A stretch of DNA of 8,053 nucleotides from an uncultured Clostridium sp. (GTDB lineage: Bacteria > Bacillota > Clostridia > UBA1212 > UBA1255), in NCBI GenBank assembly GCA_900555605.1, contig USLW01000077.1:1-8053 (forward strand), written 5' to 3'. The notes under the pieces are model-generated. The model did not search any database. It was not told where the DNA came from and worked only from the letters and a program-made list of their open reading frames with translations. The position numbers were made by a program, and so were the translations under genes. Positions 1 through 6,111 of the stretch are shown piece by piece. Numbering within the stretch: the stretch's first letter is position 1; each line of letters starts with the position of its first letter.

Positions 1-180
1 AGGCGGATCGGCACCTTTGATACCAGCATTTTACCGTATGAAGATTGCTGTACGGTATTTACGCCGAAGCATCCGCGGACCAGACCGCAGCTGCATGAAA
101 TTCTGGAACAGGAGGCAAAAGTGGATTTTGCCCGGCTTGAGGATACCGCGGCGGCGGATGTGCAGGTGTATGATAGTTAG
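1..180 (+). CDS. thiI: tRNA 4-thiouridine synthase ThiI, C-terminal fragment (5' end outside window)
   Basis: Frame 1 is open from the window edge to a TAG at 178-180 and encodes the last 59 residues of a longer protein. The segment reads [19 protein letters not shown] followed by a [11 protein letters not shown] stretch, which I recognise as the end of the ATP-pyrophosphatase (PP-loop) domain of ThiI; the S-I-L-P-Y-E-D-C-C run is the diagnostic part. ThiI adenylates U8 of tRNA and transfers sulfur from a cysteine desulfurase (IscS/NifS type) to make 4-thiouridine; in many bacteria it also contributes sulfur to thiamine synthesis. The protein ends about 40 residues after the Cys pair, with no C-terminal rhodanese domain, as in Bacillus-type ThiI and unlike the E. 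coli form. That implies the sulfur relay differs from the enterobacterial one, which is an inference from family knowledge. The start, THUMP domain and ATP-binding loop lie upstream of the window. The next promoter begins four bases after the stop, so the downstream gene is probably not in the same operon. Confidence 0.9.
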   Translation, partial: RRIGTFDTSILPYEDCCTVFTPKHPRTRPQLHEILEQEAKVDFARLEDTAAADVQVYDS

Positions 181-183
181 ACA

Positions 184-212
184 TTGACAATAAACAGACA
201 TCCATGTATACT
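184..212 (+). promoter_or_regulatory. Sigma-A promoter of the lipoprotein gene (TTGACA-17-TATACT)
   Basis: A perfect -35 (TTGACA, 184-189) and a 5/6 -10 (TATACT, 207-212) are separated by exactly 17 bp. Transcription would start near 219, giving a leader of about 100 nt before the ATG at 318. The -35 begins four bases after the thiI stop codon. This is one of the closest matches to the housekeeping consensus in the window and suggests fairly strong or constitutive transcription. A second TTGACA at 225-230 has no usable -10 at the right distance. Confidence 0.75.
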
Positions 213-231
213 TTTCATTGTGTTTTGACAG

Positions 232-270
232 CAATCCGCGTTTTCTGACAAGAGGGCTGCGCGGCGATTG
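232..270 (+). other. Possible leader hairpin in the lipoprotein 5' UTR
   Basis: CAATC-CGCG (232-240) can pair with CGCG (260-263) and GATTG (266-270), giving nine base pairs with a two-base bulge (264-265) and a 19-nt loop. It lies in the predicted leader, about 50 nt before the start codon. No U-run follows, so it is not a terminator, and it does not cover the ribosome binding site. It may stabilise the transcript or be chance; I do not match it to a known riboswitch. Confidence 0.25.
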
Positions 271-304
271 TGAAAGAATAATATGTGGTACTTGTAACGG
301 ATTC

Positions 305-310
305 AGGAGG
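305..310 (+). promoter_or_regulatory. Ribosome binding site that fixes the lipoprotein start at 318
   Basis: A perfect AGGAGG sits 7 nt upstream of the ATG at 318. It lies inside the longer open frame that begins at 285, and the 285 ATG has no Shine-Dalgarno sequence, so 318 is the real start. That choice also puts the two basic residues of the signal peptide at the very N-terminus, as expected. Confidence 0.9.
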
Positions 311-317
311 AATTAGA

Positions 318-1433
318 ATGTCAAGAAAATGGTGCTTCGCTGTATTTATGGCAGTCATTGCCGCGGCTCTGTTGATTTTTGCCGGTTGTTCGGAGACTCC
401 GCAGAAGGATGAAAAGTGGTCGGCAAAAGGGCATGAGGATACATTGTCGGTTCAGCCTACTGCAGCGCCGGAGCGCGTTAACTTTGGAAGCTATCCGAAA
501 TCGCAGGCAGCCGCCAATGTTGCATCTTTGCTGAATGGAAATGTAAAAATCGACGCGGATACAGGAAACTGGACAGAGTATGCAGGCGCTGACGGAAAGG
601 CCTGGTATGACAGAGAATATGGCTTTTATTGCTATCAGCCGGCGTTAGCCGCTCCGACTCCCGCCGCCACAGCCGATCCTGCGGAAACACCTGCGGCAAC
701 GGCTGGCTCTTCTTCTGAAGAGGCGACGGCGCCGCCTGTAAATGTAGAATATGGGGAGACACAATATTACGTTTTGCAGGGAAGCAATTATTTTTTGGTA
801 GAACCCATCACTTGGCTGGTTCTGGAATCGAAGGACAATACGCTGCTGCTGATTACAGAATCGGTAATCGAAAGCGGACTGCCGTTCCATGATCAATACG
901 GCGCGGTCAGCTGGGCGGATTCCTCTATGAGAGATTGGCTGAATGGTACGGATGAATACGCAGTCGGCGGCGCAAAGTACAAAAATTACTGGAATTTTTA
1001 TCATCGTGCGTTTTCTGAGGAAGAACGCGGCGCCATCCGTCCGTCCGTAATTCAAACGGAGGATCATGAAGTCTATGGGACTTTAGGCGGAGGCGAAACA
1101 ACGGATTATATTTATTTACTCAGCAGTCAGGAAGCGGATGGTACATACAAGATTTTTTCTGTTGAGAACATTACTGCGGATCATCCGGAAAATGCAAACA
1201 GTACTCGTGTTGTTTATGCGACTCCTTATGCAGTGAGCAGGGGCGTATCTGCAGGCAGCAAAAATGAGTGCATCTGGTGGCTGCGTTCGCCGGGAATTAG
1301 CACCTATATGCAGGCTGTTTACCGCTTCGGCGACATTGGCAACGGCTATGCCGTCAATGATACAGCAGTGGGAATCCGGCCGGTGGTACGCGTGTCCGCG
1401 GATGCCGTGACCAGATTAGAAGCCGGCGAATAG
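318..1433 (+). CDS. Secreted lipoprotein with a DUF6273-like domain
   Basis: 371 residues. The N-terminus has Arg/Lys at residues 3-4, a hydrophobic segment (about 6-22) and a lipobox-like IFAGC with the acceptor Cys at 24, so it should be exported by Sec and anchored by a diacylglyceryl Cys on the outer face of the membrane. Phe at the -3 position is slightly unusual for a lipobox. The rest resembles DUF6273, a domain common in Clostridia surface proteins: an opening FGSYPK (56-61), then VEPITWLVLES (161-171), SWADSSMRDWLN (198-209), a WWLRSPG core (320-326) and a closing GIRPVVRVS (352-360). Between the opening strand and the core lies an Ala/Pro/Thr/Ser/Glu-rich linker (about 108-140). The molecular function of DUF6273 is unknown to me; its W-W-L-R-S-P-G and G-[IV]-R-P motifs recall C-type-lectin/formylglycine-enzyme-like folds, which would suit ligand binding, but this is speculation. 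The gene appears monocistronic: own promoter, hairpins after the stop, and a convergent neighbour. Confidence 0.8.
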   Translation: MSRKWCFAVFMAVIAAALLIFAGCSETPQKDEKWSAKGHEDTLSVQPTAAPERVNFGSYPKSQAAANVASLLNGNVKIDADTGNWTEYAGADGKAWYDREYGFYCYQPALAAPTPAATADPAETPAATAGSSSEEATAPPVNVEYGETQYYVLQGSNYFLVEPITWLVLESKDNTLLLITESVIESGLPFHDQYGAVSWADSSMRDWLNGTDEYAVGGAKYKNYWNFYHRAFSEEERGAIRPSVIQTEDHEVYGTLGGGETTDYIYLLSSQEADGTYKIFSVENITADHPENANSTRVVYATPYAVSRGVSAGSKNECIWWLRSPGISTYMQAVYRFGDIGNGYAVNDTAVGIRPVVRVSADAVTRLEAGE

Positions 1434-1436
1434 TTA

Positions 1437-1461
1437 CAAAACAATGCAGCAGATTGTTTTG
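1437..1461 (+). terminator. AT-rich perfect hairpin just after the lipoprotein stop
   Basis: CAAAACAAT (1437-1445) is the exact reverse complement of ATTGTTTTG (1453-1461), with a 7-nt loop. It begins three bases after the stop codon. The stem is AT-rich and no U-tract follows (the next bases are GCTCC), so it is a weak terminator at best. It may protect the 3' end of the message, with the stronger terminator at 1521-1564 doing the real work. Confidence 0.35.
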
Positions 1462-1520
1462 CTCCAGAAATAAAAGAAATTTTCTTTCTCGCAGCTTGAA
1501 GGCTTTATAAAATCAAATGC

Positions 1521-1564
1521 AAACGGCCGTTTTACTGTTTTATACAGAGTAACACGGCCGTTTT
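1521..1564. terminator. Bidirectional terminator between convergent genes
   Basis: AAACGGCCGT (1521-1530) and ACGGCCGTTT (1554-1563) form a perfect 10-bp stem. Inside it, TTACT (1532-1536) pairs with AGTAA (1548-1552) across a single 1x1 mismatch, extending the helix. Because the outer stem begins with A's and ends with T's, the RNA has a U-run after the GC core on both strands: TTTT at 1561-1564 on the + strand, and TTT followed by a T-rich stretch on the - strand. It lies between the lipoprotein (+, ends 1433) and the GH2 gene (-, ends 1612), where a shared terminator is expected. Confidence 0.65.
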
Positions 1565-1611
1565 GAAGTTTTAAAGCGTTGAAGAATATGAAATGATATC
1601 CGAAAGAAAGG

Positions 1612-3336
1612 CTATGCTTCTTCAAATGCGGCTTTTCTCATCACAATCTTTTGGATCGCCTCTGGGTCAAATTTCGCCTTTCTGTCGTATGTATACAGCC
1701 CGTTTTGCTCCTGTTCAACATCCGTAAGCTGTGTATAGCATAATCCGCAGAAGGCAGGATTATCAAGAAGCGCATCGGTAAGGCTTTTGAAGCGTTCCAT
1801 AAATTCTTCACGGCTTGCCGGCCTGTTGCCGTAGCCCCAGCCGTTCTCCGCGGCATCGCTCCACCAGATGCCGCCGTATTCGCTCATAAAGGTCAATTTA
1901 TTGGTGAAAACTTTATCGATATTCGGAATCGGCGGTGTGATATCAACGCTTTCTCCTTTTGCAAGGGGATCATAATGCTTTTTGAAAATCTCTCCGTTCT
2001 GTTCATAATCGTGACAGTCTGTGATATCCGAAATATCGCCTTCATGCCGCCAACCTGAGGCATCGATTACGGGACGTGTACTGTCAAAAGCCTTTGTCAT
2101 TTGCAGAAGAAATCTGACAAATTGCGGATTCTGATTGTATTGGGTCTCATTTAACGGGCACCAGCCGATAATAGCAGGATGGTTATAATCTCTTTTCAAA
2201 ACCTCAAGCCATTCGGGCAGAAAATACTGCATGCAATGATTGCCTCTGATATCAAGACCCCAATTGCCCTGTTCACCCCATACCATATATCCCAGCAGAT
2301 CACAGTAATAAAGAAATCGCGGTTCGAATACCTTCTGATGCAGTCTTGCGCCATTGAAGCCCATGGCCATTGAACGCTCGATATCGGCCTTTAATGCATT
2401 GTCGTCAGGCGCAGTAATAACCCCCTCCGGGTAAAAACCCTGGTCGAGTATCAGCCGCTGGAATACCGCTTCACCGTTTATGTACATTTTTCCGTCAACA
2501 ACAGAGACATCCCGCATGCCGAAATAGCTGTCGATGTGATCGTGATGCAGACGAAGCGTCAGATCGTACAACTCCGGCTTTCCGGGCGCCCATAAGTGAA
2601 GCTCGCTGATTTGCAGATAAATAACACATCGTTTGCCTGATACAGTACTTTTTCCGTATGCCGCCGGCCGGCCCTGGAACGCTGCGCTGGCGGTAAGCGT
2701 CCTGCCGTCGGCGTTTTCGCATACCGCTTCTATCATAAGGAGTTTATTTTGAATATCCGGCGTATATTTCAGCTCGGATATATATGCCTGCGGTACGCAT
2801 TCAAGCCATACGGTCTGCCAAATACCGGTGGTCCTGGTGTAAAAACAGCCGTATGAATGGTAGCGGCTGCTTTGCTTTCCCGCAGGCTGCAATCCGGAAC
2901 GTACATCTGCACAGATTGTTATCATATTGTCGCCATCTTTCAGATGATCGGTGATATCAAAAGAAAATGACGCATATCCGCCGCTGTGTGTTCCTGCGGA
3001 TGTGCCGTTGATCCATACTTCCGTCTGATAATCACATGCACCGATATGTAAAATTACATGATTCGGTCCCGACCGCCATGCCAGAGGAATGGTAAAGCAG
3101 CGCTTATACCATACGGCACGCATAAAATTCAAGTTCTCCACGCCTGAAAGTTTGCTTTCAGGGCAAAACGGGACCATTATTTTTCCGCGTAGGGTCGCTG
3201 CCTCGGGAAGCCCTCTCTCTCTTCCGGTCTCGGTATTGTCAATTTCAAAATCCCAGCTTCCGTTCAAATTCATCCAATGCTCACGTACCAGCTGCGGCCT
3301 TGGGTATTCCGGGCGTGGAATATTCACATGATACAT
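1612..3336 (-). CDS. Glycoside hydrolase family 2 enzyme (beta-galactosidase/beta-glucuronidase-like)
   Basis: 574 residues, retaining GH2 glycosidase. An N-terminal sugar-binding jelly roll (about 15-180: LNGSWDFEID, VWYKRCF, HIGACDYQTEVWING, GGYASFSFDIT) is followed by an immunoglobulin-like domain (about 181-282) and a TIM barrel (about 283-574). In the barrel, Glu397 of GWCPLNETQ (391-399) is the predicted acid/base and Glu486 of FMSEYGG (483-489) the predicted nucleophile. R331-x-H333 matches the conserved barrel arginine/histidine of the family, and TDVEQEQNGLYTYDRK (538-553) is typical of this short GH2 subgroup. There is no signal peptide or C-terminal extra domain, so it acts in the cytoplasm on an imported glycoside and is shorter than LacZ (about 1,000 residues). 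The start at 3336 has GGAG (3347-3350 on this strand) 10 nt upstream. It lies 46 nt downstream of galT in the same direction, so an operon is very likely and favours a galactoside substrate. Sequence alone does not separate galactosidase from glucuronidase or other GH2 activities. Confidence 0.88.
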   Translation of the reverse strand: MYHVNIPRPEYPRPQLVREHWMNLNGSWDFEIDNTETGRERGLPEAATLRGKIMVPFCPESKLSGVENLNFMRAVWYKRCFTIPLAWRSGPNHVILHIGACDYQTEVWINGTSAGTHSGGYASFSFDITDHLKDGDNMITICADVRSGLQPAGKQSSRYHSYGCFYTRTTGIWQTVWLECVPQAYISELKYTPDIQNKLLMIEAVCENADGRTLTASAAFQGRPAAYGKSTVSGKRCVIYLQISELHLWAPGKPELYDLTLRLHHDHIDSYFGMRDVSVVDGKMYINGEAVFQRLILDQGFYPEGVITAPDDNALKADIERSMAMGFNGARLHQKVFEPRFLYYCDLLGYMVWGEQGNWGLDIRGNHCMQYFLPEWLEVLKRDYNHPAIIGWCPLNETQYNQNPQFVRFLLQMTKAFDSTRPVIDASGWRHEGDISDITDCHDYEQNGEIFKKHYDPLAKGESVDITPPIPNIDKVFTNKLTFMSEYGGIWWSDAAENGWGYGNRPASREEFMERFKSLTDALLDNPAFCGLCYTQLTDVEQEQNGLYTYDRKAKFDPEAIQKIVMRKAAFEEA

Positions 3337-3382
3337 TTCTTAACATCTCCTTTGCTTCATGTAAAATCATTCTTATTTTTAT

Positions 3383-4915
3383 TTACAGTTTTTTGACAAA
3401 GCGCATAAAGGCCTGGCGCCCTGCAGGCGTGCATGGATACACGCCTGCATCCTCCAGCACACGGATAAAGACATTTCCGACCTCTTTTTTTAAAATTTCA
3501 TCAATGTTATTTTCATCTATCCGGTGGTATTCCGGCAGAAATTCAGATACCCATTCTGCATGTTTTTCAATCATATGATTGGAGGCAATCTCTTTTCCCG
3601 CTAATATATATTCTTTCAGCAGCGCCAGCTCTGTCATCAACCGTGCGGGAAGTACTGCAAGTCCCATCACCTCTATCAGTCCGATGTTCTCTTTTTTGAT
3701 GTGATGATGCTCCGCATGCGGATGATAAACCCCAAACGGATGGGCCTGTGTTGTGATATTATTGCGCAGTGCGAGGTCAAGCTCATAGATATCACCGTTT
3801 TTCCTTGCAATCGGAGTAATGGTATTGTGACGCTCACCCTTCGTTTCTGCAAATATAAAAGCTTCCGCATCGCTGTAATTGTGCCATGTGTCCAGAATAT
3901 GGGCGGCCAGTCTGACCAGACGCTTTTCATTGGCATGGCGAAGCCGGAGAACGGAGAGCGGCCATTTGAGAATCCCTGTCTCTACATCCTCGTATCCCGG
4001 AATCATCACCTGCTGCTCGATTACTGCTTTTTCCATAGCAAAGGGATAACGTCCTCCCTGGAAATGTTCATGACTGAGAATAGAACCGCCGACAATCGGC
4101 AGATCTGCGTTGGAGCCTATGAAATAATGAGGAAAGGCGGTAATAAAAGAAAACAGCTTTTCAAACGTGGCGCTGTCTATTTTCATTGGGACATGTCTGC
4201 TGTTAAAAACAATGCAGTGTTCATTATAATAGATGTACGGCGAATACTGAAGGCCCCAGTCCTGTCCGCAGATTGATAATGGAATCATACGGTGATTATC
4301 GCGTGCAGGCTGTCTGTAATTCCCTGCATAGCCTTCATTTTCAGAACAAAGCAGACATTTCGGATATCCGGATGGCGCCTCTTTTCCGGCTGACGCAATC
4401 GCCTTAGGATCTTTCTCAGGCTTAGAAAGGTTTATTGTAATATCAATCTTTCCGTATTTAGAATCCACAGTCCATCTTCTATCCCGGACAATGCGGTAAC
4501 GACGGATGTAGTTGCTGTCTTGACTGAATTTATAATAGTATTCTGTTGCAGCCTCGGGCGATTGCGCATATCTCCTGCGAAATTCCTTCTGCACTTGGGA
4601 TGGACGGGGAAGCAGGCAGTTCATCAGTTTTGTATCAAATAAATCTCTTGCAACCGTATTGTCTTCTATAATTCCGCGTTCGATTGCTTCGTCAAGCAGG
4701 CCTGACAGAATTTTTTCCAGACCGCCGGCGGGCGCAGTTCCGGAGAAAAGAACGTCGTCCTCCGGCATATCTGCAGTGCCTGCGGAAGGAGTATATGCAT
4801 TTTCATGAAGCAGCGATAGAAGGCTGTTTATGGTATATATCCTTTCGCATACAGGCGTAAGGCCGCAGTGTATGCCGTAACAGACCAATGTGTTTATTTT
4901 ATCAGATAGATTCAT
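3383..4915 (-). CDS. galT: UDP-glucose--hexose-1-phosphate uridylyltransferase, class II GalT
   Basis: 510 residues, full length for the Firmicutes class II GalT family (about 490-510). It exchanges UMP between UDP-glucose and galactose-1-phosphate, the middle step of the cytoplasmic Leloir pathway. Recognisable segments are LFDTKLMNCLLPRPSQV (92-108), KCLLCSENEGYAGN (186-199), the active-site GGSILSHEHFQGGRYPF (276-292) and FGVYHPHAEHHHIKKENIGL (394-413). By analogy with the HPH motif of class I enzymes, His284 (second His of H-E-H) is the likely uridylylated nucleophile. The ATG at 4913-4915 follows GGAGG (4924-4928 on this strand) by 8 nt, so the start is secure. It is the first gene of a two-gene operon with the GH2 enzyme and is divergent from an AraC regulator. 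galK and galE, usual partners, are not in the window. Some relatives with this annotation act on other hexose-1-phosphates, so a broader substrate range is possible. Confidence 0.93.
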   Translation of the reverse strand: MNLSDKINTLVCYGIHCGLTPVCERIYTINSLLSLLHENAYTPSAGTADMPEDDVLFSGTAPAGGLEKILSGLLDEAIERGIIEDNTVARDLFDTKLMNCLLPRPSQVQKEFRRRYAQSPEAATEYYYKFSQDSNYIRRYRIVRDRRWTVDSKYGKIDITINLSKPEKDPKAIASAGKEAPSGYPKCLLCSENEGYAGNYRQPARDNHRMIPLSICGQDWGLQYSPYIYYNEHCIVFNSRHVPMKIDSATFEKLFSFITAFPHYFIGSNADLPIVGGSILSHEHFQGGRYPFAMEKAVIEQQVMIPGYEDVETGILKWPLSVLRLRHANEKRLVRLAAHILDTWHNYSDAEAFIFAETKGERHNTITPIARKNGDIYELDLALRNNITTQAHPFGVYHPHAEHHHIKKENIGLIEVMGLAVLPARLMTELALLKEYILAGKEIASNHMIEKHAEWVSEFLPEYHRIDENNIDEILKKEVGNVFIRVLEDAGVYPCTPAGRQAFMRFVKKL

Positions 4916-4989
4916 TTATGATTCCTCCAGCGTTATAGTCGGTGTGTTCGGGATCTGCCTGGCTCGTCCGGGTGCAGAATTGAGGGGTG

Positions 4990-5004
4990 TCTGCAGCTGC
5001 CTAA
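4990..5004 (-). repeat. Left copy of a 15-nt inverted repeat flanking the galT/araC region
   Basis: Read on the - strand this is TTAGGCAGCTGCAGA, matching 14 of 15 bases of the + strand copy at 5173-5187. It lies in the predicted galT leader, 75 nt before the galT start codon. The central GCAGCTGC is itself a palindrome. It could be one of a pair of regulator sites, or part of an mRNA structure; there is no experimental basis for either. Confidence 0.4.
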
Positions 5005-5050
5005 AGTTTTTTCGATCTCTTTGAGAATAATCGTAAGCTCCATCCGATAC

Positions 5051-5078
5051 TTGATTTTTTTCGAATTAAAATTATAAT
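5051..5078 (+). promoter_or_regulatory. araC-family regulator promoter (TTGATT-16-TATAAT)
   Basis: A -35-like TTGATT (5051-5056, 4/6) lies 16 bp before a perfect TATAAT (5073-5078). Transcription would start around 5085, leaving a leader of about 80 nt. The -10 overlaps, on the opposite strand, the best -10 for galT. Confidence 0.6.
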
Positions 5079-5099
5079 AGGTTTATAAATAGAAAACTA
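5071..5099 (-). promoter_or_regulatory. Candidate galT-GH2 promoter, perfect -10 but poor -35
   Basis: On the - strand TATAAT occupies 5071-5076. At a 17-bp spacing the -35 position (5094-5099) reads AGTTTT, a poor match to TTGACA. A consensus -10 with a missing -35 is common for promoters that need an activator of the AraC type. A short inverted repeat, AATAG and CTATT around AAAA (5088-5101), covers the -35 position and could be where a regulator contacts DNA. The leader would be about 150 nt. Confidence 0.4.
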
Positions 5100-5165
5100 T
5101 TAAGATATTTGCTTTTTTTACAACAATATTGAGAATATGACTTGTAGACGGCAATTTATCCCGAG

Positions 5166-6071
5166 ATGAATATTATGCAGCTGCAGATTGATGACCAGAA
5201 AAAAGAAATAAAAGAACACGGCAGTTATCATTTTCCCTTGCTGATCAGCCACGAAAGCTTGTCGGACTTTGATACAAAAAGTTTTTTGTGTCATTGGCAT
5301 CCGGAGATTGAGCTTACGCTGGTACAGGAGGGAGACATTGCGTATCAGACCAATGAAACCGTTCATTATCTGCAAGCGGGAGAGGGCCTTTTCTGCAATG
5401 CGAATGTACTTCATGCAGGTCAGAGGCATTCCTCTGAGAACTGCCGATACCTTTCTGTGACGTTTCATCCAAGACTGATTTCTTCATTTCCGTCAAGTCT
5501 GATACAAACGGAATATGTGACTCCGGTTCTGGAAAATAAAACGCTGGCTGCCATACATTTTAGGCCGGACGGAGATTGGCAGAGCCGCGTGCTTGCACTG
5601 ATCCATGAAATGGATAGAGGTAATACACCGCTTCGCCAGAATATTATTCTGCTCTGTATATGGGAGGAAATTACTGCACATACAAGCTCGGCCAATGATT
5701 ACAATGAGCGGTGTGACACGGCGCGTATCAAAAGTGCTATCGAATATATTGCGGCGCATTATTCGGAACAGATAACCCTTGACCAACTGGCTGCAGAAAT
5801 GAATTTGTGCAAAAGCGAGAGCTGCAGGGCCTTTAAAAAATATATGGGAGAAACATTTTTTACTTATCTGAACAGGTATCGTATCGGGCAGAGCCTGTAT
5901 CTTCTGAAGGACGCATCACGCAGTATCACAGAAGTCGCGGGACTGAGCGGATTTGTTTCACTGGGATATTTCACAAAGCGCTTTAAAGAAATAACCGGAA
6001 TAACGCCTCGAGAGTACCGAAAAAAACAGAAAAGCCGATTGAACCGGAGCGGGGAAATCACGCAGGGATAA
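5166..6071 (+). CDS. AraC/XylS-family transcriptional regulator with N-terminal cupin domain
   Basis: 301 residues. The N-terminal half (about 38-100) is a cupin-type sensor of the AraC_binding kind: HWHPEIELTLVQEGD (43-57), LQAGEGLFCNANVLHAGQ (69-86) and YLSVTFHP (95-102), with several His residues that could line a sugar pocket. The C-terminal half (about 185-286) is the two-helix-turn-helix DNA-binding domain: ITLDQLAAEMNLCKSESCRAFKKYMG (203-228) and SITEVAGLSGFVSLGYFTKRFKEITGITPREYR (253-285), the latter carrying the family signature. It is divergent from galT-GH2, which makes it the likely sugar-responsive activator of that operon. Start choice is uncertain: the ATG at 5166 has only a weak purine stretch upstream, and the ATG at 5175 (three codons in) has GAGATG at 5163-5168. 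The stop lies 40 nt from the end of the convergent glycosyltransferase gene, with no strong terminator visible between them. Confidence 0.9.
   Translation: MNIMQLQIDDQKKEIKEHGSYHFPLLISHESLSDFDTKSFLCHWHPEIELTLVQEGDIAYQTNETVHYLQAGEGLFCNANVLHAGQRHSSENCRYLSVTFHPRLISSFPSSLIQTEYVTPVLENKTLAAIHFRPDGDWQSRVLALIHEMDRGNTPLRQNIILLCIWEEITAHTSSANDYNERCDTARIKSAIEYIAAHYSEQITLDQLAAEMNLCKSESCRAFKKYMGETFFTYLNRYRIGQSLYLLKDASRSITEVAGLSGFVSLGYFTKRFKEITGITPREYRKKQKSRLNRSGEITQG
5173..5187 (+). repeat. Right copy of the 15-nt inverted repeat, inside the araC start
   Basis: TTATGCAGCTGCAGA matches the - strand copy at 4990-5004 in 14 of 15 positions, 183 bp centre to centre. It covers codons 3-8 of the regulator, so its sequence is also constrained by coding. 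If it binds a regulator, it could block araC translation or transcription or support looping across the divergent promoters. Confidence 0.4.
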
Positions 6072-6111
6072 CGGAACATTTGTAAAGTTTCTGTTTCAGC
6101 AGCGTTCCTGA

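Noticed and set aside
88..95. A third GCAGCTGC core, in thiI
   Set aside because: It shares only the eight-base palindrome with the repeats near galT, falls in codons for Gln-Leu-His, and is expected by chance.
225..230. Second TTGACA upstream of the lipoprotein
   Set aside because: No -10-like hexamer lies 16-18 bp downstream; AT-rich AATAAT at 277-282 is far too distant.
285..317. Upstream ATG extending the lipoprotein by 11 residues
   Set aside because: It has no ribosome binding site, while a perfect AGGAGG lies inside the extension at the right distance from the ATG at 318; the extension would also bury the signal peptide.
645..1067. 140-residue antisense frame within the lipoprotein gene
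   Set aside because: It is Arg/Cys-rich low-complexity translation opposite the Ala/Pro/Thr linker, without a ribosome binding site or recognisable domain.
1568..1582. Possible catabolite-responsive element (TTAAAGCGTTGAAG)
   Set aside because: It differs from the TGWAARCGYTWNCW consensus at key positions and lies downstream of both neighbouring genes, not at a promoter.
1434..1625. 63-residue open frame on the - strand between the convergent genes
   Set aside because: It runs through the hairpins at 1437-1461 and 1521-1564, has no ribosome binding site, overlaps the GH2 end and looks like random translation.
3701..4276. 191-residue open frame on the + strand inside galT
   Set aside because: It is fully contained in a secure, full-length galT on the other strand and matches no family I know; a shadow frame.
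5118..5468. 116-residue - strand frame across the araC start and promoter region
   Set aside because: It is antisense to the conserved cupin coding sequence and lacks a ribosome binding site; the hydrophobic stretch comes from an AT-rich region.
6072..6111. Terminator between araC and the convergent glycosyltransferase
   Set aside because: The only pairing found is GGAAC with GTTCC across about 25 nt with no U-run; too weak to call.
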